Assembly (NCBI GenBank): GCA_965203795.1
Contig: OZ241915.1
Coordinates: 1-64,000, forward strand
Reading direction: 5' to 3'
DNA from: CBDBBY01 sp965203795
Lineage (GTDB): Bacteria; Pseudomonadota; Alphaproteobacteria; Rhodobacterales; Rhodobacteraceae
DNA length: 64,000 bases
Position 1 is the stretch's first letter, and the number at the start of each line of letters is the position of its first letter. The translations under genes were made by a program, and so were the position numbers. Shown here one piece after another: positions 42,759 through 52,321 of this stretch. The notes below the pieces were generated by a model. It did no database searches and was not told where the DNA came from. It saw nothing but the letters and a program-made list of their open reading frames with translations.

Positions 42759-45209
42759 ATGCATGCGCATCCTATCAAGCTGCTTGAGCTATTGAACGGG
42801 CAAGTCCAGTATGTAGTCCCGCGCTGGCAGAGACGCTATTGCTGGGGCCAATCCGACATTGAGCGCCTTGTAGATGATTTGATCGCGGTGTCGGGCTCAG
42901 TATCGGGTGCGACCCACTATGGCGGCACGCTGCTTACCTTTCCGGAGCCCGGCGCAGCAGGTGTCGTGTCGACGATCCGAGTGGTTGACGGGCAGCAACG
43001 TTTGACAACGGTTAGCATCCTCCTCGCCTGCATTGCGGATGAACTCGGCCAAGATGGCGCATGCGAAGGATGGACGCGACGGTTCATACTTGACGACAGG
43101 CTGACAAATCCCGGCAAGTCGGCGGAGAAGCACCGGAAGCTGCGACTTCAGGATGGTGACGAAGAAGAATACCGATTAGGCTTGGAAGGCGAATCCGCAG
43201 GATCCGGTGCGATAAGCCAAGCTTGGAAGATTGCACGGCGTCTGGTTGCGCGCAAGGGAGTCGATGGGATTCTAAAGGGCCTTGATCGGCTCAGGGTGGT
43301 AACCATCGGACTTCACGAAAACGAAGATCCACAGCAGATTTTTGAAAGTCTGAATGCCACAGGTCGCCCGCTAGAAGAGAGCGAGAAAGTCAAAAACTGG
43401 CTGCTATTGGGACTTCCGGATGCTGAGCAGCAAGATCTACACGAAAACCATTGGCTTAGGATTGAGCGATTGCTTGGGGCTATGAATTCAACGGAGCCCG
43501 TCGATCGGTTTCTTCGGGACTGGCTTCGGTGGCGCACAGGCGAGACCTTCGGAATAAATCGTGTGAATGAAGGCATTAGGCGATGGGCAAGACTCAACGG
43601 CAAGGACAGCGATAGGTCAGCAATCTGCCGCGATCTATCTCGTCTTGCGGCACTATATGGGATGCTTACGGGCACAGCAGGTCCGCCAAATAATGCGAAG
43701 GTTAAACGGGAGCTCCGGCATTTGCGGGAATTGGGGTTTGATGTTTACCGGCCATTTGCGCTTCGGCTATTGAACGACGCATACGGCGACACCACGGGTG
43801 AGCTCAACGACGCTGCTCTTGCCGATGTTCTTTCTTTGATTGGCACATGGACAACTCGAGTGTGGCTAGCGAATAAACCTCTGGCCGGAATGAATAAGGC
43901 GATGGCGGAACTTGCCCGCGAATCAGGACCGGATATCGGGGCGGATCCGGTTGAGTATTGGCGGGAAAAAATCGACCGACGCAAGATGACTAGAATCGGA
44001 GTTCCCGGAGATCAAGAAATTCAATTGGGAATTCGAAATAGACGGGTCAAGGGCTTGAATACTAATGCGGCGCAGGCCATCTTATGCGAGTTGATGGAGG
44101 CGGAGCATCAGGAGGAGGCTCCTAACCGCGAGCATCTAACGGTCGAGCACGTGATGCCAAAAAAACTTACGGACGATTGGAAGCGTGACCTCGGCGATCA
44201 AGCTGAGGACATCCATGATAGATACCTGAACTGCCTGCCAAATCTGACACTAAGCGGTGACGTTACGAATTCAAAAATGGGTGCAAGTTCATTCGCGACA
44301 AAGAAAAAATTCTACGTGCGAAGCTCGATCGGGATGACGAGTAGGCTTGCGGACGAAGATGTTTGGTCAGAGGATGCACTCGAAAGGCGTGCAAAAGACC
44401 TCGCGCGAAGGGTGCTTGCAAGATGGCCATGGAGGGAGCAGCGGCCGACGAACAGTATGTGGACCTTGCGATGGCGTTTGGACGGTGGATCTTGGCACCA
44501 CGAGCAATCCGGAAGCGCGATGGTCAAGAACGTGGCGGCGACGCTGTTGAGCCTGCACCCGGAAAACGCGCATCGGTTGTCTGGCGACGCCCTTAGGCCA
44601 AATGTGCATTCTTCCAGCCAATACGCGCCCGGTTCCTCGGTTGGCAGTATGATGATGCACGCCGTCCCGAAGCATCCGGATTTTGTGATTTATCCCTTTG
44701 AACAGAATCAAGCCCATTCTGCGAAACGGTGCATAAAGATGGGCGAACGCTGCGGCGCAACTATTGATGTTGAAATCGATGAGTCCAGCCAAGCACGCAA
44801 CTTCTGGCACTTACTCAAAGCGGAGACCGGAGGAGTTCATGGACAGAAACCGAACTGGAGCGGGCCATCGCAGGCTACAGGTTCATTGAATAGCTATGGC
44901 AGTCAAGTCGGGATTTATATTGGAAACGCTGATATGCTGTGGCTCTTTGTTACCGAAAGCGGAAAAAAGAATGTGGAAACGCGCGTCTTGCGGATGCAAG
45001 GCTATTCGCGATCAATTATTGAGAATATGAGTGATCAGAAACTTAGCAACGACATCGAGGATGAAAGCCATGAAGGCCGAAGCATTAGAGTCTGGAAAGA
45101 ATGGACTAGGGACGACGAGGAAGAATGGTCCGATGCGGCGTTTTGGGTAAAAGAACAAGCTGAGCGACTACGGATAATCGTTGTCGATGAGTCTGATAAT
45201 AATGAATAA
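42759..45209 (+). CDS. GmrSD-like DUF262/DUF1524 restriction protein with extra C-terminal domains
   Basis: 816 residues from ATG 42759 (GGAAAGGA upstream). DUF262: QYVVPRWQRRYCWGQSDIER and VVDGQQRLTTV, the DGQQR nucleotidase/ParB-like motif; NATGRPLEESEKVKNWLL follows. DUF1524 HNH: LTVEHVMPKKLTDDW and NLTLSGDVTNSKMG (about residues 460-530). This is the GmrSD architecture of type IV restriction enzymes that attack modified phage DNA. Beyond about residue 580 are two added modules: one reading SMWTLRWRLDGGSWH, and a last 110 residues with VGIYIGNADMLWLF that resemble DUF4268 and recur downstream as a separate broken gene. Key motifs are intact. Confidence 0.82.
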   Translation: MHAHPIKLLELLNGQVQYVVPRWQRRYCWGQSDIERLVDDLIAVSGSVSGATHYGGTLLTFPEPGAAGVVSTIRVVDGQQRLTTVSILLACIADELGQDGACEGWTRRFILDDRLTNPGKSAEKHRKLRLQDGDEEEYRLGLEGESAGSGAISQAWKIARRLVARKGVDGILKGLDRLRVVTIGLHENEDPQQIFESLNATGRPLEESEKVKNWLLLGLPDAEQQDLHENHWLRIERLLGAMNSTEPVDRFLRDWLRWRTGETFGINRVNEGIRRWARLNGKDSDRSAICRDLSRLAALYGMLTGTAGPPNNAKVKRELRHLRELGFDVYRPFALRLLNDAYGDTTGELNDAALADVLSLIGTWTTRVWLANKPLAGMNKAMAELARESGPDIGADPVEYWREKIDRRKMTRIGVPGDQEIQLGIRNRRVKGLNTNAAQAILCELMEAEHQEEAPNREHLTVEHVMPKKLTDDWKRDLGDQAEDIHDRYLNCLPNLTLSGDVTNSKMGASSFATKKKFYVRSSIGMTSRLADEDVWSEDALERRAKDLARRVLARWPWREQRPTNSMWTLRWRLDGGSWHHEQSGSAMVKNVAATLLSLHPENAHRLSGDALRPNVHSSSQYAPGSSVGSMMMHAVPKHPDFVIYPFEQNQAHSAKRCIKMGERCGATIDVEIDESSQARNFWHLLKAETGGVHGQKPNWSGPSQATGSLNSYGSQVGIYIGNADMLWLFVTESGKKNVETRVLRMQGYSRSIIENMSDQKLSNDIEDESHEGRSIRVWKEWTRDDEEEWSDAAFWVKEQAERLRIIVVDESDNNE

Positions 45210-45497
45210 TCATTATCATGCACGGAAGCCATATTCATTTAACGGCTTTGAAAAGTGCCATGTTAAGCAATTGTGGTTTAGAATATGGGCATTCACCTAG
45301 TTATTGAAAGGCAGTCGTGCGACTTGGTGTTGACGTCGAGAATTTCCCGGATGGTGCATTGCTGGATGGAGCGTAACGATCAGCTCAATATGCGGTTTGT
45401 TTTCATTAACCCGCAAGGGTTGTATTCGGCGTCGTGGCAATTCGCTTGTGGTCGGGGCGGTATTGCTTGTGGGCGCAGGCAACTAGGAGACAATGTA

Positions 45498-45920
45498 ATG
45501 GAAACGCAGAGCAAGCTTGAGCTGATTCGAAACTTCTGAGAATGCCATAAAGTAGAAATGGATGGTATGCCAAAGAAGAATGATAATGACAATAGGAAAT
45601 GGTCACTTTCATTGAATCAAAGATGTGATAGAATCGGCATTTATGTCGGAAACTCGGAAAAGATTTGGATTTATATCAGATCTGGACATGAAGGTAAATC
45701 TCCAACGCGCACAAAGAGAATGGTCAAGTATTCGGATGAAATACGAAGCCGATTGAGCGATCAGCAGCCATTCCGCGCCAAAAGGGCTGAGAGCGATGGC
45801 AGAAGCATTGGAGTTCAAAGGGGCTGGAAGCTCGAGGAGCCGAACGAGGGGCCAGCAATCATATATTGGATAAAAGTTCAATTTAAACGACTTAAAGAGA
45901 TTGTCGTCAATTCCGAATAG
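45498..45920 (+). pseudogene. Orphan DUF4268-like domain gene with in-frame TGA
   Basis: From ATG 45498 (GGAGAC box upstream) the frame reads METQSKLELIRNF, TGA at 45537, then ECHKVEMDGMPKK and DRIGIYVGNSEKIWIYIRSG through LKEIVVNSE. The aligned stretch of the upstream GmrSD-like C-terminus reads NFWHLLKAETGG, so the TGA stands where Trp (TGG) is expected. About 140 codons in all. It is homologous to the last 110 residues of the upstream protein. Re-initiation at ATG 45558 would give 120 residues. The genome uses TGA as stop elsewhere, so recoding is unlikely. Confidence 0.65.
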
Positions 45921-46675
45921 GAGATGAGGTTCAGATTGCCGCTCAACGTTTGTTGCTCTGGGTTTCGGCGTACTGCTAGTTGTTCGTGGTCTACGCCTGT
46001 TGTGGTTGCGCTGGGCCACGTCTGATACGATCGACGGAATCGGTAGTTGTTTGTCGCTGCGCCGTTTGTTGCGCACCTTGCGAGCATCCGCCCGAACTTT
46101 CGAATTACAGCCCAACCTCGGCGGACGCTCGTCGGCCTCACGCTATCAAGCACCACCGGGCTTCCCAGACCGCTGTCTCGCCGTGCTCCGGGAAGCGCAC
46201 TGCTTCCGCCGCCTTGCATTGGCCGGAGTGTCCGTTTAGAAACGGTCCAGCCGTACATTCACTACCGTTCCCACCAGCATCCCCATCCCGCGTCGCACCG
46301 CCCAACCTTTGATGCGCGGTCGAAATCCGCGGATGCCGAAAGTTGAACCGAGAATGAAAGACGCACGACGGCGAGCAACCTTCGACCAATCCCGCCAGGT
46401 TAGAAGCAAGGAACCAAATCGACGTGTGCGCCGTGATCAAGGGCCGCAAAACACGTCGGCCGATGCCACGATTCATAACCGCGTGGGTCAACGCAAGTCT
46501 GGCATCGCCCGCAAGTCGGCTCGTCACTGCAAATAGCAAAAGCACATACTAGAATGCAAAAGCACCTCAACGTCGCACATCCATATCACAAACATCAAAA
46601 ACGTAATGCATCGACTGTTGACTTCAACAGCAAAAGGGAATAAGCGTCATCGCAAAAGCGAAATAGGAAAGCATC
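45921..46675. other. 755-bp gene-poor region with iterated GCAAAAG motifs
   Basis: No gene I can support. The left part is GC-rich like the core genome, the right 150 bp is AT-rich and holds GCAAAAG four times in direct orientation at 46537, 46557, 46630 and 46652, two of them extended to GCAAAAGCAC. These precede the DUF262/HEPN operon and could bind a regulator. A minus-strand frame ending near 46240 (RGMGMLVGTVVNVRLDRF) is open for over 50 codons but unrecognised. Confidence 0.4.
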
Positions 46676-47767
46676 ATGTCAAAATTCGAGAGCAACAAGA
46701 AGGGTATTGAACTGGAAGAAATTGAATCGGAAAAGACCGATACGGAAAGCTCACCGCCAAATTATCAAATCTCCACGTTCCCGGCCGATTATACGTTGGA
46801 GGTATTGTACCAAAAATGGTTAAACGGAGAAATTAAGATTCCAGAATTTCAGCGAAACTTCGTTTGGACGCAAACGCAATCAAGCAAGCTAATCGAATCA
46901 TTCTTGATTGATCTTCCGGTTCCAGCGATATTTCTTTACACCGAGAGAAATAGCCAAAATTATCTTGTCATCGACGGTCAGCAGCGGCTGCGAACAGTAT
47001 TTGATTATTTCAAAGGTAGATTTGACTCAGAAAAAGATGGCAGACGGCCTGTTTTCAAGCTAAAAGGACTAAACGGACAGAGTAAATTTTGCGGAAAATC
47101 CTTTGAGTCTCTATCAGATTACGACAAAAAGCGCCTTAAGAATTCAATCCTCAGGGCATTCATTGTACGGCAGTTGGACCCGGAGGATGATACAAGCATG
47201 TACCACATTTTTGAGCGTTTGAACACCGGCGGGACCAAACTTGCCAATCAGGAAATTAGAAACTGCGTGTACCATGGAAAGTTTTCAAAGTTTCTTGATG
47301 AAGTTAATATGCTAGATCGCTGGCGTGCCATACTGGGTAAGCCGATGGCTGACCCCCGAAAGAGAGATGTTGAGTTAATCTTGAGATTCTTTGCTTTACG
47401 GAATTTTGGAGATTATAAAAACCCAATGAAAGATTACTTAAACAAGTTTATGAGACGGAACATGGATCCCGAGGAAAGGGAGTTGGTTGCGTTGAAGCGG
47501 GTGTTTGAGGGCACGTGTGATTCGGTAGTCGAAAATTTGGGAGAAAAACCGTTTCATGTGCGAAGCGGATTAAACGCCGCAGTTTTCGACGCCGTGATGG
47601 TTGCATTTTCTAACCGACTGTCGGCGATTCCGCCAAATGCCAAGGAGCGATTTCAAAGACTACTTGAAGACGATGAGTTCGAGAGTTGCACGAAAAGCAA
47701 CACTACCGACAATAAGGTCGTAGCACGGCGCTTTTCAGAAGCATCACGCCAGTTGTTTGATCAATAG
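46676..47767 (+). CDS. DUF262-domain protein (GmrS-like) in operon with HEPN protein
   Basis: 363 residues. IPEFQRNFVWTQTQSSKLIE, LVIDGQQRLRTVFDYF and HIFERLNTGGTKLANQEIRN are the complete DUF262 signature set. There is no DUF1524 HNH domain, so the effector is probably the HEPN protein encoded 18 bp downstream. ATG start with AGGAAAG upstream. AT-rich composition and the position beside a GmrSD-like gene mark it as transferred defence DNA. DUF262 hydrolyses nucleotides in characterised relatives; its trigger here is unknown. Confidence 0.83.
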   Translation: MSKFESNKKGIELEEIESEKTDTESSPPNYQISTFPADYTLEVLYQKWLNGEIKIPEFQRNFVWTQTQSSKLIESFLIDLPVPAIFLYTERNSQNYLVIDGQQRLRTVFDYFKGRFDSEKDGRRPVFKLKGLNGQSKFCGKSFESLSDYDKKRLKNSILRAFIVRQLDPEDDTSMYHIFERLNTGGTKLANQEIRNCVYHGKFSKFLDEVNMLDRWRAILGKPMADPRKRDVELILRFFALRNFGDYKNPMKDYLNKFMRRNMDPEERELVALKRVFEGTCDSVVENLGEKPFHVRSGLNAAVFDAVMVAFSNRLSAIPPNAKERFQRLLEDDEFESCTKSNTTDNKVVARRFSEASRQLFDQ

Positions 47768-47785
47768 CAGTTTGGGACACAGAAA

Positions 47786-48277
47786 ATGAAAATATTCAAG
47801 ATTGATGATTTGATCGGTGTTTGCAGAGCAAATACTGGAGTACGGGGAGTCATACGGGAGGAAATCGAGGAAATACTTGTGCACGCGCTGCTGATCAACA
47901 TGTGTGCGGAGTTTGAGCGAACGCTGAAGGAGCTGCTTGATGATCGATGTTCGACCGTGGATGACCCTGCGGTATATGCATATGCTACAAGCTATTCAAA
48001 CGCTGCGTTTGCAAGCCCGAGCCCACAAAATATAGGAGATGCAATCAGGAGGTTTGGGGATGGGTGCGGTGAGAAGTTTGCAAGACTTCGGAGCGAGGAT
48101 AGCGAAGCGTGGGAGGCGTATCGAAGCATAGTAACGAACCGAAATCACGTGGCGCATGGCAGGCCTGTTCAGGTGACGATGAATGATGTTACAGGGTATT
48201 ATGAGAATGGCCATGTCGTATTGGATTGGTTTAGGGAAGCGTTGTGGGCTAATGGAAGGTTTCGGGAGAACAGTTGA
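47786..48277 (+). CDS. HEPN-domain protein (MAE_28990-like), probable RNase effector
   Basis: 163 residues, mostly helical. IEEILVHALLINMCAEFERTL forms the first helices, and SIVTNRNHVAHGRPVQVT contains RNHVAH, a good RX4H HEPN ribonuclease motif. The arrangement resembles the MAE_28990/RiboL-PSP HEPN group. It is 18 bp after the DUF262 gene. Together they look like a sensor and toxic RNase pair. The motif is intact; activity is inference. Confidence 0.75.
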   Translation: MKIFKIDDLIGVCRANTGVRGVIREEIEEILVHALLINMCAEFERTLKELLDDRCSTVDDPAVYAYATSYSNAAFASPSPQNIGDAIRRFGDGCGEKFARLRSEDSEAWEAYRSIVTNRNHVAHGRPVQVTMNDVTGYYENGHVVLDWFREALWANGRFRENS

Positions 48278-48505
48278 CCTACGCGGGATAGCCGGTGTCG
48301 GGGTTGCTTGGCAAAAGTGGGTTGTCGATGCGACGGATAAATTTATCGCGAACGCAATTTTCTAGTGTAGTTTGAATCACTTTCTGGCCTGCGTAATGAC
48401 TGCGGAATCGGCCCCAGACACGAACTTGTTAGGCTGGAATTCATTGGCCGTTTGTAATGACAGTTGTGCGCACTCTTTTCTACCGAAGGTTTGTTGAGCG
48501 CGATC

Positions 48506-49564
48506 ATGGGCAATCCGGACGTTGAGATTCGCGGTGCGGGCGTATTTGGGCTTGCTGTCGCGTACGCTTGCGCAGCACACAGGGATGCGCACGTTCGAGT
48601 TGTTGAGAAGCACTTGATCGGTGCAGGCGCGAGCGGTGGCCCAGTCGGGTCGCTGTCGCCTCACTCGCCCGACAACTGGAACCCGAAAAAACAGTTCCAG
48701 TTCGAAAGCCTCGACATGGCGAAGGGGTGGTGGTCCGGGCTGGCGGAGATCGCCGGCATCGATCCGGGCTATCGTCGTACTGGACGCCTGCAGCCTGTGC
48801 CCAGCGAGCGTGCGCTTGCGCTGGCACGAAGGCGCGGGGAACACGCGGCAAGAAATTGGAAGGGCAAAGCGGACTGGCGACTTGAACGGGCCGGTCCGGG
48901 GCCGTGGACGCCAACGACTAGGACGGGGTGGGTCGTTAGGGACACCCTGTCCGCGCGCGTGAATCCGCGCAAGGCGGTCGAATGCCTGTCCGCCGCAGTT
49001 CGAGCCCTGGGCTGCGAATTCATTCAGGGATCCTGTCCCGAGCCGGAAGGCGACGCCTTGGTTCTGGCGACAGGTTACGAGGGGCTCATTGAGCTCAGCC
49101 GCGAACTCGGCTGCGCGTTCGGATCAGGCGAGAAGGGCCAAGCGCTGGCGCTGGAATTTGACGCCGACGGCATGCCCCAAATCTACGGCGACAACCTGCA
49201 CATAGTTCCCCACGCCGACGGAACAGTGGCGGTCGGCTCGACCTCGGAACGGCATTTCGACGACCTGACTTCAACCGACGAGAAGCTGGATGAGCTCCAT
49301 GCCCGTGCCGTTCAGCTTCTTCCCGCGCTTTCCGGAGCGCCTGTCAAATGGCGCTGGGCGGGAGTGCGGCCTCGCTCCAGCACTAGGGCTCCGGTCTTGG
49401 GGCCGCATCCGACGAGGGCAGGGGTTTACATTGCGAACGGCGGGTTCAAGACCGGGTTCGGCGTTGCCCCGCTGGTCGGAGAAGCAATGGCTGATCTTGT
49501 GCTGGAGGGACGCAACCGGATTCCCGAACAGCTGTCGATTTCCGCGGCAATGGGATTCCAGTAG
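48506..49564 (+). CDS. FAD-dependent oxidoreductase (DAO family, ThiO/amino-acid oxidase-like)
   Basis: 352 residues. The N-terminal dinucleotide fold reads VEIRGAGVFGLAVAYACAA, with an acidic strand end at VVEKHLIG; ASGGPVGSLSPH follows, and the C-terminal FAD motif is VYIANGGFKTGFGVAPLVGE. DAO-family enzymes oxidise amines or amino acids such as glycine. The exact substrate is unknown and no thiamine genes are adjacent. ATG at 48506. Ends 13 bp from the convergent dehydratase gene. Confidence 0.85.
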   Translation: MGNPDVEIRGAGVFGLAVAYACAAHRDAHVRVVEKHLIGAGASGGPVGSLSPHSPDNWNPKKQFQFESLDMAKGWWSGLAEIAGIDPGYRRTGRLQPVPSERALALARRRGEHAARNWKGKADWRLERAGPGPWTPTTRTGWVVRDTLSARVNPRKAVECLSAAVRALGCEFIQGSCPEPEGDALVLATGYEGLIELSRELGCAFGSGEKGQALALEFDADGMPQIYGDNLHIVPHADGTVAVGSTSERHFDDLTSTDEKLDELHARAVQLLPALSGAPVKWRWAGVRPRSSTRAPVLGPHPTRAGVYIANGGFKTGFGVAPLVGEAMADLVLEGRNRIPEQLSISAAMGFQ

Positions 49565-49577
49565 CGCTTCAAGACCG

Positions 49578-50393
49578 TCATTTGGCTGTTCCGGTCATGC
49601 AGAGTCTGCCGCCGGGGCCTCGGACCCAGAGTTCCAGCTCGCCGTCCTTCTCCTTTGCGCAGAACTCCGCAGCCTCTCCGGCAAACAGCGGCGCCGTTGC
49701 GCGGTAGGCGTACTCCCGCAGCCCGCCGAGCAAGGCCGCCGCAAGGCCGACCAGGCGGACGCTTTGCAGCGGTCCGTGCACGACCAGCCCCCGATATCCT
49801 TCCTCTTCGCGGCAATAGTCGGAGTCGTAGTGGATGCGGTGGCCGTTGAAGGTCAGCGCGGAAAACCTGAACAGGATCACCGGATCGAACGCCGTTCGCT
49901 CGGAACGCGTTTCGCCGACGGGCGCGGAGGGCTGCTCCTTGGCGGGTTCGCCCGCCCGCGAATCCTCCCTGAACACCAGATTCTGGATCTCCGACACGGC
50001 CAAGCGTCCGGCCTGCCGGATTTCGTGGGCGATCTCGACGAACGCAAGCTCGCCGGATCGGCCGGATTTCCGGACCACGTTCTTGATCGTGGAAGTCTTG
50101 GCAGCAGGCTCGCCAAGCATCAGCGGCGACTCCTTCCGATAGCGCCCGCCGGCCCACATCCGTCGCGGAAGACCGAAGTCCGGGATGAAGCCGCCGCGCT
50201 TCGGGTGCCCGTCCTCGCCCAGCATTCCCGGCCGGGCCGCCTCCCAAAAGTAGATGTGATGCCAGAAGTCGGGGAGCGGATCGCCGGCGGCGGGCGGCTC
50301 GCCCTCGCGGCCCAGCACTTGGTGGAGAGCTTCCGCTCGTGCCGGATCGAGCCGGTCCTCGGACGTTCTGGTTCTGCCGATCGATTCGTGCAT
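49578..50393 (-). CDS. MaoC/HTD2-like hydroxyacyl dehydratase (FAS1-like dehydratase family)
   Basis: 271 residues of the double-hotdog HTD2/mesaconyl-CoA hydratase type: DPLPDFWHHIYFWEAARPGM, GFIPDFGLPRRMWAGGR, then a second hotdog with FRFSALTFNGHRIHYDSDYC and the hydratase motif GLVVHGPLQSVRLVG. His and Asp positions expected for hydration are present. GGAGGG lies before the ATG at 50393. Substrate is an acyl-CoA or acyl-carrier intermediate; the divergent ThDP enzyme may act in the same pathway. Confidence 0.85.
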   Translation of the reverse strand: MHESIGRTRTSEDRLDPARAEALHQVLGREGEPPAAGDPLPDFWHHIYFWEAARPGMLGEDGHPKRGGFIPDFGLPRRMWAGGRYRKESPLMLGEPAAKTSTIKNVVRKSGRSGELAFVEIAHEIRQAGRLAVSEIQNLVFREDSRAGEPAKEQPSAPVGETRSERTAFDPVILFRFSALTFNGHRIHYDSDYCREEEGYRGLVVHGPLQSVRLVGLAAALLGGLREYAYRATAPLFAGEAAEFCAKEKDGELELWVRGPGGRLCMTGTAK

Positions 50394-50547
50394 GGCGATT
50401 CCCTCCGGCGCGGCTGCGGCCGACCATACCCGATACCTCCGACAAGCCGACATTCTTGGTTCGGATCGGTAGGCGCGGAAGGTTGACGATGTGCGCCGCT
50501 TCAAAGAATGCGTGCGACGGATGCGCGTCGCGCGGAAAGGGAATTCG

Positions 50548-52203
50548 ATGAGCCAACCCGGCGGCAAGATACTTGTGGAGCAGCTACTGGAGTTCGGAGT
50601 CCGCCGGGTGTTCTCGCTGCCCGGCGAAAGCTTCCTGGCGGTGCTCGACGCGCTCCGCGGAAGCGGAATCCAAAATGTCGTTTGCCGCCACGAGGGCGCC
50701 GTCTCGATGATGGCTGAGGCGCATGGCAAGCTAACAGGCGTTCCCGGAATCGCGTTCGTCACCCGAGGGCCCGGCGCGCTCAACGCCTCGCACGGCGTGC
50801 ATGTCGCGATGCACGATTCGACTCCGATGGTGCTTTTCATCGGCCAGGTAAAGCGGGGCCAAAGGGATCGGGACGCGTTCCAGGAGGTGGATTACCGCCG
50901 GGTGTTCAGCCCCATCGCCAAATGGGCGGCGGAAATCGACCAAGCCTCACGAATCCCGGAGTATTTGTCGAAGGCGTTCGCGATCGCGTGCTCTTCGAGG
51001 CCGGGACCGGTGGTGCTCTCGCTTCCCGAGGACATGCTGCGCGAGGAGGCCGCGGCCGCCGTGTGCAGCCGGTCAGCCGCGCCGGTCCAGTCCGTTTCGG
51101 AGACCGTCGCGGCATCGGCGGCGGAAGCGCTCGGACAGGCATCGCGGCCGTTCGTCGTGGTCGGGGGCTCCCGCTGGTCGGCGCGCGCCTCCGCGCTGCT
51201 TGCCGAATTCGCAAAGCGGTTCTCGCTTCCGGTCGCCGCGAGCTTCAGGCGGCAGGACTACTTCGACAACCGGCATCCGAACTATGCCGGGGACCTGACG
51301 CCCGGCGTGAACCCGAAGCTCGCCGAGGCATTCAGATCGTCGGATTGCCTTCTGGTTCTCGGCTCGCGCCTCGGCGACATCGCCACTAGCGGGTACGAGC
51401 TGCTTGATCTGCCGGAGACAGGGAAATCCATCATCCACGTCCATCCCGATCCCTCCGAGCCCGGGCGGGTCTGGAGAGCGGACATGGCGATCGCCGCGGC
51501 CCCGGAGGCATTCCTTGAGCGGATAGCGGAGCAGGATCCGCCGTCCCTGATTGGCGCGGGTCCGGATTGGCTGAACGGGCGGCGGCGCGATTACCTGGAA
51601 TGGCTGAAGCCGAAGCCGCTTCCGGGGGCGGTGCAGCTTTCCGAAGTCGTTCGATGGCTTTCCGCCAACCTGCCCGATGATGCCTTCGTCACCAACGGAG
51701 CCGGAAACGCCTCCGCGTTCCTCCACCGGTATTTCGAGTACAAGAATTACGGCACGCAGGTCGCGTCCACATCGGGATCGATGGGATACGGCCTTCCGGC
51801 GGCGATTGCCGCTAAGCTCGAATGCCCCGAGCGGATGTCCGTTTGCGTCACCGGGGACGGATGCTTCCAGATGACGGCCAACGAATTCTCGACGGCGTGC
51901 CAGTTCGGCGCGAACATCATCGCGGTTGTCGCCAACAACGGCACTTTCGGCACGATCAGGATGCATCAGGAGCGCGACTACCCCGGACGGGTGTCGGGGA
52001 GCGATCTGAGCAATCCGGACTTCGCCGCCTTGGCGCGGGCGCACGGGGGCCACGGCGAAACCGTCCGCGCCACCTCCGAATTCCCCGACGCGTTCCGGCG
52101 CGCCGCCGCAAGCGGCGTTCCCTCCGTGATCGAACTCCGGCTTGATCTCGAAGCGATCATGACTGAAGCGTCCTTGGAAGAGTTGCGATCTCGCAATCGT
52201 TAG
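50548..52203 (+). CDS. Thiamine diphosphate-dependent enzyme (acetolactate synthase-like)
   Basis: 551 residues in the three-domain ThDP layout. The catalytic Glu is in CRHEGAVSMMAEAHGKLTG (about residue 50), followed by TRGPGALNASHGVHVAMHDS; the central domain has GSRLGDI; the ThDP-Mg motif is VTGDGCFQMTANEFSTA with ANNGTFG (about 430-475). It is related to large acetolactate synthase subunits, but no small subunit gene is near, so it more likely acts on another 2-oxoacid or a related substrate. ATG at 50548 after GGAAAGGG. Divergent from the dehydratase. Confidence 0.85.
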   Translation: MSQPGGKILVEQLLEFGVRRVFSLPGESFLAVLDALRGSGIQNVVCRHEGAVSMMAEAHGKLTGVPGIAFVTRGPGALNASHGVHVAMHDSTPMVLFIGQVKRGQRDRDAFQEVDYRRVFSPIAKWAAEIDQASRIPEYLSKAFAIACSSRPGPVVLSLPEDMLREEAAAAVCSRSAAPVQSVSETVAASAAEALGQASRPFVVVGGSRWSARASALLAEFAKRFSLPVAASFRRQDYFDNRHPNYAGDLTPGVNPKLAEAFRSSDCLLVLGSRLGDIATSGYELLDLPETGKSIIHVHPDPSEPGRVWRADMAIAAAPEAFLERIAEQDPPSLIGAGPDWLNGRRRDYLEWLKPKPLPGAVQLSEVVRWLSANLPDDAFVTNGAGNASAFLHRYFEYKNYGTQVASTSGSMGYGLPAAIAAKLECPERMSVCVTGDGCFQMTANEFSTACQFGANIIAVVANNGTFGTIRMHQERDYPGRVSGSDLSNPDFAALARAHGGHGETVRATSEFPDAFRRAAASGVPSVIELRLDLEAIMTEASLEELRSRNR

Positions 52204-52321
52204 CGGGAAGCAGGCCGCCCGACACAAAATATGGTTGCGCGGCACCCGGCAAATTCATTACCTGCACCAATATCCGATGCCGCCCGGAACGGGCGGCGCA
52301 GTCAATCAAGGAGAGTCGGGC

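Noticed and set aside
45498..45920. TGA read as Trp (alternative genetic code)
   Set aside because: Many intact genes in the window end in TGA, so the code is standard; the TGA is a lesion.
46138..46545. 135-codon minus-strand frame in the gene-poor stretch before the DUF262 gene
   Set aside because: No family resemblance, no ribosome-binding site and biased composition; not enough to support a gene.
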